This document shows, piece after piece, positions 49,266 through 60,858 of a stretch of 64,000 nucleotides of DNA. Source of the stretch: Linyphia triangularis (Eukaryota; Arthropoda; Arachnida; Araneae; Linyphiidae). Numbering within the stretch: position 1 is the first letter of the stretch; the number at the start of each line of letters is the position of its first letter. The translations under genes were made by a program, and so were the position numbers. Where the stretch lies: contig CAXBTE010000026.1 in assembly GCA_963978545.1 (NCBI GenBank), positions 1 through 64,000 on the forward strand, given 5' to 3'. A model generated the notes under the pieces. That model searched no databases. It was not told the DNA's origin and was given only the letters and a program-made list of their open reading frames with translations.

Positions 49266-51623
49266 AAGGGGTTAGACTTAGGAAATTTTATGAAAAAATC
49301 ACTTTTCCAAAAAATTTCTCAAAATGCTTCCAGATTTTGGTTTTAAAATAGAAATATAGTTTACAGTAACTTTTTATTAAATATGCCCAAGAAAGGACCC
49401 TCAAATCGCTTTATAAACCAAGCTGTCGGTATAATTCAGAAAAATCCAAAATAACGCGTTAACACAGAAATGGAGACGTTTTTGAACGCAATTTTTGAAA
49501 CTAGTTGGGAATTGTCCGAAATGCTTTAAAATTTTAGCTGTGACCTTAGAGTATTCTCAAAAGTTACTTTTTATCAAAACTGTTCAAGAAAGGACCCTTA
49601 TATCGATTTATATCCCAAATTATCGGTAAAATTCAGAAAAATCCAAAATAACGCGTTAACACAGAAATAGAGACGATTTTGAAAGCAATTTTTAAAACTA
49701 GCTGGGAATTGTCCGAAATGCTTTGAAAATGATCAAAAGTAACTTTTTATAAAAACTGTCAAGAAAGGACCCTTAAATCGCTTTATAGCCCAAACTGTCG
49801 GTAAAATTCAGAAAAATCCAAAATAACGCGTTAACACAGAAATAGAGACGATTTTGAACGATATTTTTAAAACTAGCTGGGAATTGTCCGAAATGCTTTG
49901 AAAATGCTCAAGAGTTACTTTTTATCAAAACTGTCAAGAAAGGACCCTTAAATCGCTTTATAGCCCAAACTGTCGGTAAAATTCAGAAAAATCCAAAATA
50001 ACGCGTTAACACAGAAATAGAGACGATTTTGAAAGCAATTTTTAAAACTAGCTGGGAATTGTCCGAAATGCTTTGAAAATGCTCAAAAGTAACTTTTTAT
50101 CAAAACTGTCAAGAAAGGACCCTTTAATCGCTTTATAGCCCAAACTGTTGGTAGAATTCCGAAAAATCCAAAATAACGCGTTAACACAGAAATAGAGACG
50201 GTTTTGAACGCAATTTCTGAAACTAGCTGGGAATTGTCCGAAATGCTTTAAAATTTTAGCTGTGACCTAAGAGTATGCTTAAAAGTTACTTTTTATCAAA
50301 ACTGTTCAAGAAAGGACCCTTAAATCGATTTATAGCCTAAACTGTCGGTAAAATTCAGAAAAATCCAAAATAACGCGTTAACACAGAAATAGAGACGATT
50401 TTGAACGATATTTTTCAAACTAGCTGGGAATTGTCCGAAATGCTTTGAAAATGCTCAAGAGTTACTTTTTATCAAAACTGTCAAGAAAGAAGCCTTAAAT
50501 CGCTTTATAGGCCAAACTGTCGGTAAAATTCAGAAAAATCCAAAATAACGCGTTAACACAGAAATAGAGACGATTTTGAACGATATTTTTAAAACTAGCT
50601 GGGAATTGTCCGAAATGCTTTGAAAATGCTCAAGAGTTACTTTTTATCAAAACTGTCAAGAAAGGACCCTTAAATCGCTTTATAGCCCAAACTGTCGGTA
50701 AAATTCAGAAAAATCCAAAATAACGCGTTAACACAGAAATAGAGACGATTTTGAAAGCAATTTTTAAAACTAGCTGGGAATTGTCCGAAATGCTTTGAAA
50801 ATGCTCAAAAGTAACTTTTTATCAAAACTGTCAAGAAAGGACCCTTTAATCGCTTTATAGCCCAAACTGTTGGTAGAATTCCGAAAAATCCAAAATAACG
50901 CGTTAACACAGAAATAGAGACGGTTTTGAACGCAATTTCTGAAACTAGCTGGGAATTGTCCGAAATGCTTTAAAATTTTAGCTGTGACCTAAGAGTATGC
51001 TTAAAAGTTACTTTTTATCAAAACTGTTCAAGAAAGGACCCTTAAATCGATTTATAGCCTAAACTGTCGGTAAAATTCAGAAAAATCCAAAATAACGCGT
51101 TAACACAGAAATAGAGACGATTTTGAACGATATTTTTAAAACTAGCTGGGAAATGTCCGAAATGCTTTGAAAATGCTCAATAGTTACTTTTTATCAAAAC
51201 TGTTCAAGAAAAGACCCTTAAATCGATTTATAGCCCAATCTGTCGGGAAAATTCAGTAAAATCCAAAATAACGCGTTAGCACAGAAATAGAGACGGTTTT
51301 GAACGAAATTTTGGAATTTAGCTGGGAAATGTCCGAAATGTGTCAAATTTAGCTGTTAACATAGGAGAATGCTTAAGAGTTACTTTTTATCAAAACTATC
51401 CAAGAAAGGTCCCTTAAATCGCTTTATAGCCCAAACTGTCGTTAAAATTCAAAAAAATCCAAAATAACGCGTTTGCTCAGAAATGGAGACGATTTTGTAC
51501 GAAATTTTGAAACTAGCTGGGAAATTTTAGTTGAAGACCTGAAATATGTTTTATATTCATATTCTGTCGAAATTTGACTGAAAAAATAATTTTTTGAATT
51601 TTCAAATTTTTCGAAATTTTTCA
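49266..51623 (+). repeat. C block 5 (2358 bp, 12 monomer anchors)
   Basis: Anchors run from 49454 to 51467. It lacks the two private changes of C4 and reads like C2 and C3 (GAGTATTCTC). Its left neighbour resembles C4's left side and its right flank resembles C3's, so the copy is recombinant at the scale of its flanks. Confidence 0.93.
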
Positions 51624-52195
51624 AAGGGGTTAGTCTTAGGAAATTTTATGAAAAAATCACTTTTCCAAAAAATAATTTTTTGAATTTTCAAATTTTTCAA
51701 AGGGGTTAGCCTTAGGAAATTTTATGAAAAAATCACTTTTCCAAAAAATAATTTTTTGAATTTTCAAATTTTTCGAAATTTTTCAAAGGGGTTAGTCTTA
51801 GGAAATTTTATGAAAAAATCACTTTTCCAAAAAATAATTTTTTGAATTTTCAAATTTTTCAAAGGGGTTAGCCTAAGGAAATTTCATGAAAAAATCACTT
51901 TTCCAAAAAATAATTTTTTGAATTTTCAAATTTTTCAAAGGGGTTAGCCTTAGGAAATTTTATGAAAAAATCACTTTTCCAAAAAATAATTTTTTGAATT
52001 TTCAAATTTTTCGAAATTTTTCAAAGGGGTTAGTCTTAGGAAATTTTATGAAAAAATCACTTTTCCAAAAAATAATTTTTTGAATTTTCAAATTTTTCGA
52101 AATTTTTGAAAGGGGTTAGCCTTGGGAAATTTTATGAAAAAATCACTTTTCCAAAAATTAATTTTTTGAATTTTCAAATTTTTCGAAATTTTTCA
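51624..52195 (+). repeat. Mini array, right flank of C5 (7 minis)
   Basis: Starts are 51624, 51700, 51786, 51862, 51938, 52024 and 52110. As right of C3, the ACTT mini is missing and the flank is 572 bp long. Confidence 0.92.
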
Positions 52196-55100
52196 AAGGG
52201 GTTAGCCTTAGGAAATTTTATGAAAAAATCACTTTTCCAAAAAACTGCTCAAAATGCTTCCAGATTTTGGTTTTAAAATAGAAATATGATTTGCAGTCAC
52301 TTTATTTCAAATCTGCCCAATAAAGGACCCTTAATTCAGTTTATAGCCCAAAATGTAGGTAAAATTCAGAAATTTTCAGTGTTTGAAATGCAGTCCTTTT
52401 TTGGGATCAACTTTCGACCCCCTTAATATTTAGTGGTTGTTAAGATTTTCGTTTTTAAGAATCTCCTATTAATGAACTTCAATGTTGCCAAGTTACAACA
52501 TTGTGCTCCCAAAACTCTCTGTGTAAAAATTATGTATGTGTACCACTGAAAAAAACAACTTTGCAAATTTTGACCCCCTTAATATTTTGTGGTTGTTAAG
52601 ATTTTCGTTTTTAAGAATCTCCTATAGAAGACCTTAAATGTGGCCAAGTTACAATACTGTGCTCCAAATACACTATGAGTAAAAATTCAAAAACTGTAAA
52701 ATCAATGTATTTTCAAAGGGAAATTTTGAACTTTGAAAATAGTGGCTCAAATGCTACCAAATTTTTTTTGGGGACCTGAAATATGTTTTATATTCATATT
52801 CTGTCCAAATGTGACTGAAAAAATAATTTTTTGAATTTTCAAATTTTTCGAAATTTTTCAAAGGGGTTAGCCTTAGGAAATTTTATGAAAAAATCACTTT
52901 TCCAAAAAATGGCTCAAAATGCTTCCAGATTTTGGTTTTAAAATAGAAATATGATTTGCAGTCACTTTATTTCAAATCTGCCCAATAAAGGACCCTTAAT
53001 TCAGTTTATAGCCCAAAATGTAGGTAAAATTCAGAAATTTTCAGTGTTTGAAATGCAGTCCTTTTTTGGGATCAACTTTCGACCCCCTTAATATTTAGTG
53101 GTTGTTAAGATTTTCGTTTTTAAGAATCTCCTATTAATGAACTTCAATGTTGCCAAGTTACAACATTGTGCTCCCAAAACTCTCTGTGTAAAAATTATGT
53201 ATGTGTACCACTGAAAAAAACAACTTTGCAAATTTTGACCCCCTTAATATTTTGTGGTTGTTAAGATTTTCGTTTTTAAGAATCTCCTATAGAAGACCTT
53301 AAATGTGGCCAAGTTACAATACTGTGCTCCAAATACACTATGAGTAAAAATTCAAAAACTGTAAAATCAATGTATTTTCAAAGGGAAATTTTGAACTTTG
53401 AAAATAGTGGCTCAAATGCTACCAAATTTTTTTTGTGGACCTGAAATATGTTTTATATTCATATTCTGTCCAAATGTGACTGAAAAAATAATTTTTTGAA
53501 TTTTCAAATTTTTCGAAATTTTTCAAAGGGGTTAGCCTTAGGAAATTTTATGAAAAAATCACTTTTCCAAAAAATGGCTCAAAATGCTTCCAGATTTTGG
53601 TTTTAAAATAGAAATATGATTTGCAGTCACTTTATTTCAAATCTGCCCAATAAAGGACCCTTAATTCAGTTTATAGCCCAAAATGTAGGTAAAATTCAGA
53701 AATTTTCAGTGTTTGAAATGCAGTCCTTTTTTGGGATCAACTTTCGACCCCCTTAATATTTAGTGGTTGTTAAGATTTTCGTTTTTAAGAATCTCCTATT
53801 AATGAACTTCAATGTTGCCAAGTTACAACATTGTGCTCCCAAAACTCTCTGTGTAAAAATTATGTATGTGTACCACTGAAAAAAACAACTTTGCAAATTT
53901 TGACCCCCTTAATATTTTGTGGTTGTTAAGATTTTCGTTTTTAAGAATCTCCTATAGAAGACCTTAAATGTGGCCAAGTTACAATACTGTGCTCCAAATA
54001 CACTATGAGTAAAAATTCAAAAACTGTATAATCAATGTATTTTCAAAGGGAAATTTTGAACTTTGAAAATAGTGGCTCAAATGCTACCAAATTTTTTTTG
54101 TGGACCTGAAATATGTTTTATATTCATATTCTGTCCAAATGTGACTGAAAAAATAATTTTTTGAATTTTCAAATTTTTCGAAATTTTTCAAAGGGGTTAG
54201 CCTTAGGAAATTTTATGAAAAAATCACTTTTCCAAAAAATGGCTCAAAATGCTTCCAGATTTTGGTTTTAAAATAGAAATATGATTTGCAGTCACTTTAT
54301 TTCAAATCTGCCCAATAAAGGACCCTTAATTCAGTTTATAGCCCAAAATGTAGGTAAAATTCAGAAATTTTCAGTGTTTGAAATGCAGTCCTTTTTTGGG
54401 ATCAACTTTCGACCCCCTTAATATTTAGTGGTTGTTAAGATTTTCATTTTTAAGAATCTCCTATTAATGAACTTCAATGTGGCCAAGTCACAACATTGTG
54501 CTCCCAAAACTCTCTGTGTAAAAATTATGTATGTGTACCACTGAAAAAAACAACTTTGCAAATTTTGACCCCCTTAATATTTTGTGGTTGTTAAGATTTT
54601 CGTTTTTAAGAATCTCCTATAGAAGACCTTAAATGTGGCCAAGTTACAATACTGTGCTCCAAATACACTATGAGTAAAAATTCAAAAACTGTAAAATCAA
54701 TGTATTTTCAAAGGGAAATTTTGAACTTTGAAAATAGTGGCTCAAATGCTACCAAATTTTTTTTGGGGACCTGAAATATGTTTTATATTCATATTCTGTC
54801 CAAATGTGACTGAAAAAATAATTTTTTGAATTTTCAAATTTTTCGAAATTTTTCAAAGGGGTTAGCCTTAGGAAATTTTATGAAAAAATCACTTTTCCAA
54901 AAAATGGCTCAAAATGCTTCCAGATTTTGGTTTTAAAATAGAAATATGATTTGCAGTCACTTTATTTCAAATCTGCCCAATAAAGGACCCTTAATTCAGT
55001 TTATAGCCCAAAATGTAGGTAAAATTCAGAAATTTTCAGTGTTTGAAATGCAGTCCTTTTTTGGGATCAACTTTCGACCCCCTTAATATTTAGTGGTTGT

Positions 55101-56855
55101 TAAGATTTTCGTTTTTAAGAATCTCCTATTAATGAACTTCAATGTTGCCAAGTTACAACATTGTGCTCCCAAAACTCTCTGTGTAAAAATTATGTATGTG
55201 TACCACTGAAAAAAACAACTTTGCAAATTTTGACCCCCTTAATATTTTGTGGTTGTTAAGATTTTCGTTTTTAAGAATCTCCTATAGAAGACCTTAAATG
55301 TGGCCAAGTTACAATACTGTGCTCCAAATACACTATGAGTAAAAATTCAAAAACTGTAAAATCAATGTATTTTCAAAGGGAAATTTTGAACTTTGAAAAT
55401 AGTGGCTCAAATGCTACCAAATTTTTTTTGGGGACCTGAAATATGTTTTATATTCATATTCTGTCCAAATGTGACTGAAAAAATAATTTTTTGAATTTTC
55501 AAATTTTTCGAAATTTTTCAAAGGGGTTAGCCTTAGGAAATTTTATGAAAAAATCACTTTTCCAAAAAATGGCTCAAAATGCTTCCAGATTTTGGTTTTA
55601 AAATAGAAATATGATTTACAGTCACTTTATTTCAAATCTGCCCAAAAAAGGACCCTTAATTCAGTTTATAGCCCAAAATGTAGGTAAAATTCAGAAATTT
55701 TCAGTGTTTGAAATGCAGTCCTTTTTTGGGATCAACTTTCGACCCCCTTAATATTTAGTGGTTGTTAAGATTTTCGTTTTTAAGAATCTCCTATTAATGA
55801 ACTTCAATGTTGCCAAGTTACAACATTGTGCTCCCAAAACTCTCTGTGTAAAAATTATGTATGTGTACCACTGAAAAAAACAACTTTGCAAATTTTGACC
55901 CCCTTAATATTTTGTGGTTGTTAAGATTTTCGTTTTTAAGAATCTCCTATAGAAGACCTTAAATGTGGCCAAGTTACAATACTGTGCTCCAAATACACTA
56001 TGAGTAAAAATTCAAAAACTGTAAAATCAATGTATTTTCAAAGGGAAATTTTGAACTTTGAAAATAGTGGCTCAAATGCTACCAAATTTTTTTTGGGGAC
56101 CTGAAATATGTTTTATATTCATATTCTGTCCAAATGTGACTGAAAAAATAATTTTTTGAATTTTCAAATTTTTCGAAATTTTTCAAAGGGGTTAGCCTTA
56201 GGAAATTTTATGAAAAAATCACTTTTCCAAAAAATGGCTCAAAATGCTTCCAGATTTTGGTTTTAAAATAGAAATATGATTTACAGTCACTTTATTTCAA
56301 ATCTGCCCAAAAAAGGACCCTTAATTCAGTTTATAGCCCAAAATGTAGGTAAAATTCAGAAATTTTCAGTGTTTGAAATGCAGTCCTTTTTTGGGATCAA
56401 CTTTCGACCCCCTTAATATTTAGTGGTTGTTAAGATTTTCGTTTTTAAGAATCTCCTATTAATGAACTTCAATGTTGCCAAGTTACAACATTGTGCTCCC
56501 AAAACTCTCTGTGTAAAAATTATGTATGTGTACCACTGAAAAAAACAACTTTGCAAATTTTGACCCCCTTAATATTTTGTGGTTGTTAAGATTTTCGTTT
56601 TTAAGAATCTCCTATAGAAGACCTTAAATGTGGCCAAGTTACAATACTGTGCTCCAAATACACTACGAGTAAAAATTCAAAAACTCCAAAATACAATCAA
56701 TGTATTTTCAAAGGGAAATTTTGAACTTTGAAAATAATGGCTCAAATGCTACCAAATTTTTTTTGGGGACCTGAAATATGTTTTATATTTATATTCTGTC
56801 CAAATGTGACTGAAAAAATAATTTTTTGAATTTTCAAATTTTTCGAAATTTTTCA
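52196..56855 (+). repeat. A-unit array 6 (7 units)
   Basis: Starts are 52196, 52861, 53526, 54191, 54856, 55521 and 56186. All are 665 bp except the last (670 bp, the 5-bp-gain type). The neighbours 52861 and 53526 share TTTTGTGGACC where all other units I read have TTTTGGGGACC, so one was copied from the other. The unit at 53526 also has CTGTATAATC, otherwise seen only at 21907. The unit at 54191 is a T1-front/A2-middle mosaic. The last two have GATTTACAG. Confidence 0.93.
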
Positions 56856-57405
56856 AAGGGGTTAGCCTTAGGAAATTTTATGAAAAAATCACTTTTCCAA
56901 AAAATAATTTTTTGAATTTTCAAATTTTTCAAAGGGGTTAGCCTTAGGAAATTTTATGAAAAAATCACTTTTCCAAAAAATAATTTTTTGAATTTTCAAA
57001 TTTTTCGAAATTTTTCAAAGGGGTTAGTCTTAGGAAATTTTATGAAAAAATCACTTTTCCAAAAAATAATTTTTTGAATTTTCAAATTTTTCAAAGGGTT
57101 AGCCTTAGGAAATTTTATGAAAAAATCACTTTTCCAAAAAATAATTTTTTCAATTTTCAAATTTTTCAAAGGGGTTAGTCTTAGGAAATTTTATGAAAAA
57201 ATCACTTTTCCAAAAAAAAAATTTTTGAATTTTCAAATTTTTCAAAGGGGTTAGCCTTAGGAAATTTTATGAAAAAATCACTTTTTCAAAAAATAATTTT
57301 TTGAATTTTCAAATTTTTCAAGGGGGTTAGCCTTAGGAAATTTTACGAAAAAATCACTTTTCCAAAAATAATTTTTTGAATTTTCAAATTTTTCGAAATT
57401 TTTCA
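56856..57405 (+). repeat. Mini array, left flank of C6 (7 minis)
   Basis: Starts are 56856, 56932, 57018, 57094, 57169, 57245 and 57320. Spacings (76, 86, 76, 75, 76, 75, 86) and variants (AAGGG with three G, TTTTTTCAATTTTC, AAGGGGG) repeat those left of C1. A small difference is the A-run/T-run border in the mini at 57169 (one more A and one fewer T than at 1650). Confidence 0.92.
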
Positions 57406-59763
57406 AAGGGGTTAGACTTAGGAAATTTTATGAAAAAATCACTTTTCCAAAAAATTTCTCAAAATGCTTCCAGATTTTGGTTTTAAAATAGAAATATAGT
57501 TTACAGTAACTTTTTATTAAATATGCCCAAGAAAGGACCCTCAAATCGCTTTATAAACCAAGCTGTCGGTATAATTCAGAAAAATCCAAAATAACGCGTT
57601 AACACAGAAATGGAGACGTTTTTGAACGCAATTTTTGAAACTAGTTGGGAATTGTCCGAAATGCTTTAAAATTTTAGCTGTGACCTTAGAGTATGCTCAA
57701 AAGTTACTTTTTATCAAAACTGTTCAAGAAAGGACCCTTATATCGATTTATATCCCAAATTATCGGTAAAATTCAGAAAAATCCAAAATAACGCGTTAAC
57801 ACAGAAATAGAGACGATTTTGAAAGCAATTTTTAAAACTAGCTGGGAATTGTCCGAAATGCTTTGAAAATGATCAAAAGTAACTTTTTATAAAAACTGTC
57901 AAGAAAGGACCCTTAAATCGCTGTATAGCCTAAACTGTCGGTAAAATTCAGAAAAATCCAAAATAACGCGTTAACACAGAAATAGAGACGATTTTGAACG
58001 ATATTTTTCAAACTAGCTGGGAATTGTCCGAAATGCTTTGAAAATGCTCAAGAGTTACTTTTTATCAAAACTGTCAAGAAAGGACCCTTAAATCGCTTTA
58101 TAGCCCAAACTGTCGGTAAAATTCAGAAAAATCCAAAATAACGCGTTAACACAGAAATAGAGACGATTTTGAAAGCAATTTTTAAAACTAGCTGGGAATT
58201 GTCCGAAATGCTTTGAAAATGCTCAAAAGTAACTTTTTATCAAAACTGTCAAGAAAGGACCCTTTAATCGCTTTATAGCCCAAACTGTTGGTAGAATTCC
58301 GAAAAATCCAAAATAACGCGTTAACACAGAAATAGAGACGGTTTTGAACGCAATTTCTGAAACTAGCTGGGAATTGTCCGAAATGCTTTAAAATTTTAGC
58401 TGTGACCTAAGAGTATGCTTAAAAGTTACTTTTTATCAAAACTGTTCAAGAAAGGACCCTTAAATCGATTTATAGCCTAAACTGTCGGTAAAATTCAGAA
58501 AAATCCAAAATAACGCGGTAACACAGAAATAGAGACGATTTTGAACGATATTTTTCAAACTAGCTGGGAATTGTCCGAAATGCTTTGAAAATGCTCAAGA
58601 GTTACTTTTTATCAAAACTGTCAAGAAAGAAGCCTTAAATCGCTTTATAGGCCAAACTGTCGGTAAAATTCAGAAAAATCCAAAATAACGCGTTAACACA
58701 GAAATAGAGACGATTTTGAACGATATTTTTAAAACTAGCTGGGAATTGTCCGAAATGCTTTGAAAATGCTCAAGAGTTACTTTTTATCAAAACTGTCAAG
58801 AAAGGACCCTTAAATCGCTTTATAGCCCAAACTGTCGGTAAAATTCAGAAAAATCCAAAATAACGCGTTAACACAGAAATAGAGACGATTTTGAAAGCAA
58901 TTTTTAAAACTAGCTGGGAATTGTCCGAAATGCTTTGAAAATGCTCAAAAGTAACTTTTTATCAAAACTGTCAAGAAATGACCCTTTAATCGCTTTATAG
59001 CCCAAACTGTTGGTAGAATTCCGAAAAATCCAAAATAACGCGTTAACACAGAAATAGAGACGGTTTTGAACGCAATTTCTGAAACTAGCTGGGAATTGTC
59101 CGAAATGCTTTAAAATTTTAGCTGTGACCTAAGAGTATGCTTAAAAGTTACTTTTTATCAAAACTGTTCAAGAAAGGACCCTTAAATCGATTTATAGCCT
59201 AAACTGTCGGTAAAATTCAGAAAAATCCAAAATAACGCGTTAACACAGAAATAGAGACGATTTTGAACGATATTTTTAAAACTAGCTGGGAAATGTCCGA
59301 AATGCTTTGAAAATGCTCAATAGTTACTTTTTATCAAAACTGTTCAAGAAAAGACCCTTAAATCGATTTATAGCCCAATCTGTCGGGAAAATTCAGTAAA
59401 ATCCAAAATAACGCGTTAGCACAGAAATAGAGACGGTTTTGAACGAAATTTTGGAATTTAGCTGGGAAATGTCCGAAATGTGTCAAATTTAGCTGTTAAC
59501 ATAGGAGAATGCTTAAGAGTTACTTTTTATCAAAACTATCCAAGAAAGGTCCCTTAAATCGCTTTATAGCCCAAACTGTCGTTAAAATTCAAAAAAATCC
59601 AAAATAACGCGTTTGCTCAGAAATGGAGACGATTTTGTACGAAATTTTGAAACTAGCTGGGAAATTTTAGTTGAAGACCTGAAATATGTTTTATATTCAT
59701 ATTCTGTCGAAATTTGACTGAAAAAATAATTTTTTGAATTTTCAAATTTTTCGAAATTTTTCA
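57406..59763 (+). repeat. C block 6 (2358 bp, 12 monomer anchors)
   Basis: Anchors run from 57594 to 59607. It shares with C1 alone the variants CGCTGTATAGCC, ACGCGGTAACAC and GAGTATGCTCAAAAG, but keeps the full two tetramers that C1 has lost. It is the best available model of C1 before its deletion. AAGAAATGACCC near 58975 is a local change. Confidence 0.93.
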
Positions 59764-60345
59764 AAGGGGTTAGACTTAGGAAATTTTATGAAAAAATCAC
59801 TTTTCCAAAAAATAATTTTTTGAATTTTCAAATTTTTCGAAATTTTTCAAAGGGGTTAGTCTTAGGAAATTTTATGAAAAAATCACTTTTCCAAAAAATA
59901 ATTTTTTGAATTTTCAAATTTTTCGAAAATTTTCAAAGGGGTTAGTCTTAGGAAATTTTATGAAAAAATCACTTTTCCAAAAAATAATTTTTTGAATTTT
60001 CAAATTTTTCAAAGGGGTTAGCCTAAGGAAATTTCATGAAAAAATCACTTTTCCAAAAAATAATTTTTTGAATTTTCAAATTTTTCAAAGGGGTTAGCCT
60101 TAGGAAATTTTATGAAAAAATCACTTTTCCAAAAAATAATTTTTTGAATTTTCAAATTTTTCGAAATTTTTCAAAGGGGTTAGTCTTAGGAAATTTTATG
60201 AAAAAATCACTTTTCCAAAAAATAATATTTTGAATTTTCAAATTTTTCGAAATTTTTGAAAGGGGTTAGCCTTGGGAAATTTTATGAAAAAATCACTTTT
60301 CCAAAAATTAATTTTTTGAATTTTCAAATTTTTCGAAATTTTTCA
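59764..60345 (+). repeat. Mini array, right flank of C6 (7 minis)
   Basis: Starts are 59764, 59850, 59936, 60012, 60088, 60174 and 60260. Order and length (582 bp) equal the right flank of C1, including TTTCGAAAATTTTC in the second mini. A private change is AATAATATTTTG in the mini at 60174, where others have AATAATTTTTTG. Confidence 0.92.
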
Positions 60346-60833
60346 AAGGGGTTAGCCTTAGGAAATTTTATGAAAAAATCACTTTTCCAAAAAACTGCTC
60401 AAAATGCTTCCAGATTTTGGTTTTAAAATAGAAATATGATTTGCAGTCACTTTATTTCAAATCTGCCCAATAAAGGACCCTTAATTCAGTTTATAGCCCA
60501 AAATGTAGGTAAAATTCAGAAATTTTCAGTGTTTGAAATGCAGTCCTTTTTTGGGATCAACTTTCGATCCCCTTAATATTTAGTGGTTGTTAAGATTTTC
60601 GTTTTTAAGAATCTCCTATAGAAGACCTTAAATGTGGCCAAGTTACAATACTGTGCTCCAAATACACTATGAGTAAAAATTCAAAAACTGTAAAATCAAT
60701 GTATTTTCAAAGGGAAATTTTGAACTTTGAAAATAGTGGCTCAAATGCTACCAAATTTTTTTTGGGGACCTGAAATATGTTTTATATTCATATTCTGTCC
60801 AAATGTGACTGAAAAAATAATTTTTTGAATTTT
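60346..60833 (+). repeat. Shortened A unit: one internal sub-repeat lost
   Basis: After CTTTCGATCCCCTTAATATT the unit reads through TTAAGAATCTCCTATAG straight into AGAAGACCTTAAATG. Sub-repeat 1 is thus fused to sub-repeat 2 and 156 bp are gone, as expected from recombination between the two internal copies. It is the reciprocal kind of event to the gain near 24.28 kb. Its last bases (TTTTTTGAATTTT) then run into a patch not found elsewhere. Confidence 0.9.
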
Positions 60834-60858
60834 AGGAAAACTTAGGAAAACTTTGAAC
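60834..60858 (+). other. 25-bp non-array patch at a rearrangement joint
   Basis: These bases replace the expected 33 bp of A tail and unit head (TTTTTCGAAATTTTTC through GGGGTTAGCC). They hold a 10-bp tandem pair, AGGAAAACTT twice (60834-60843 and 60844-60853), then TGAAC, before normal sequence resumes at TTAGGAAATTTTATG. This is the only point in the window where I could not align the sequence to an array unit. Short, self-similar filler of this kind is typical of error-prone joining or template switching; a local mis-assembly is the alternative. Confidence 0.8.
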
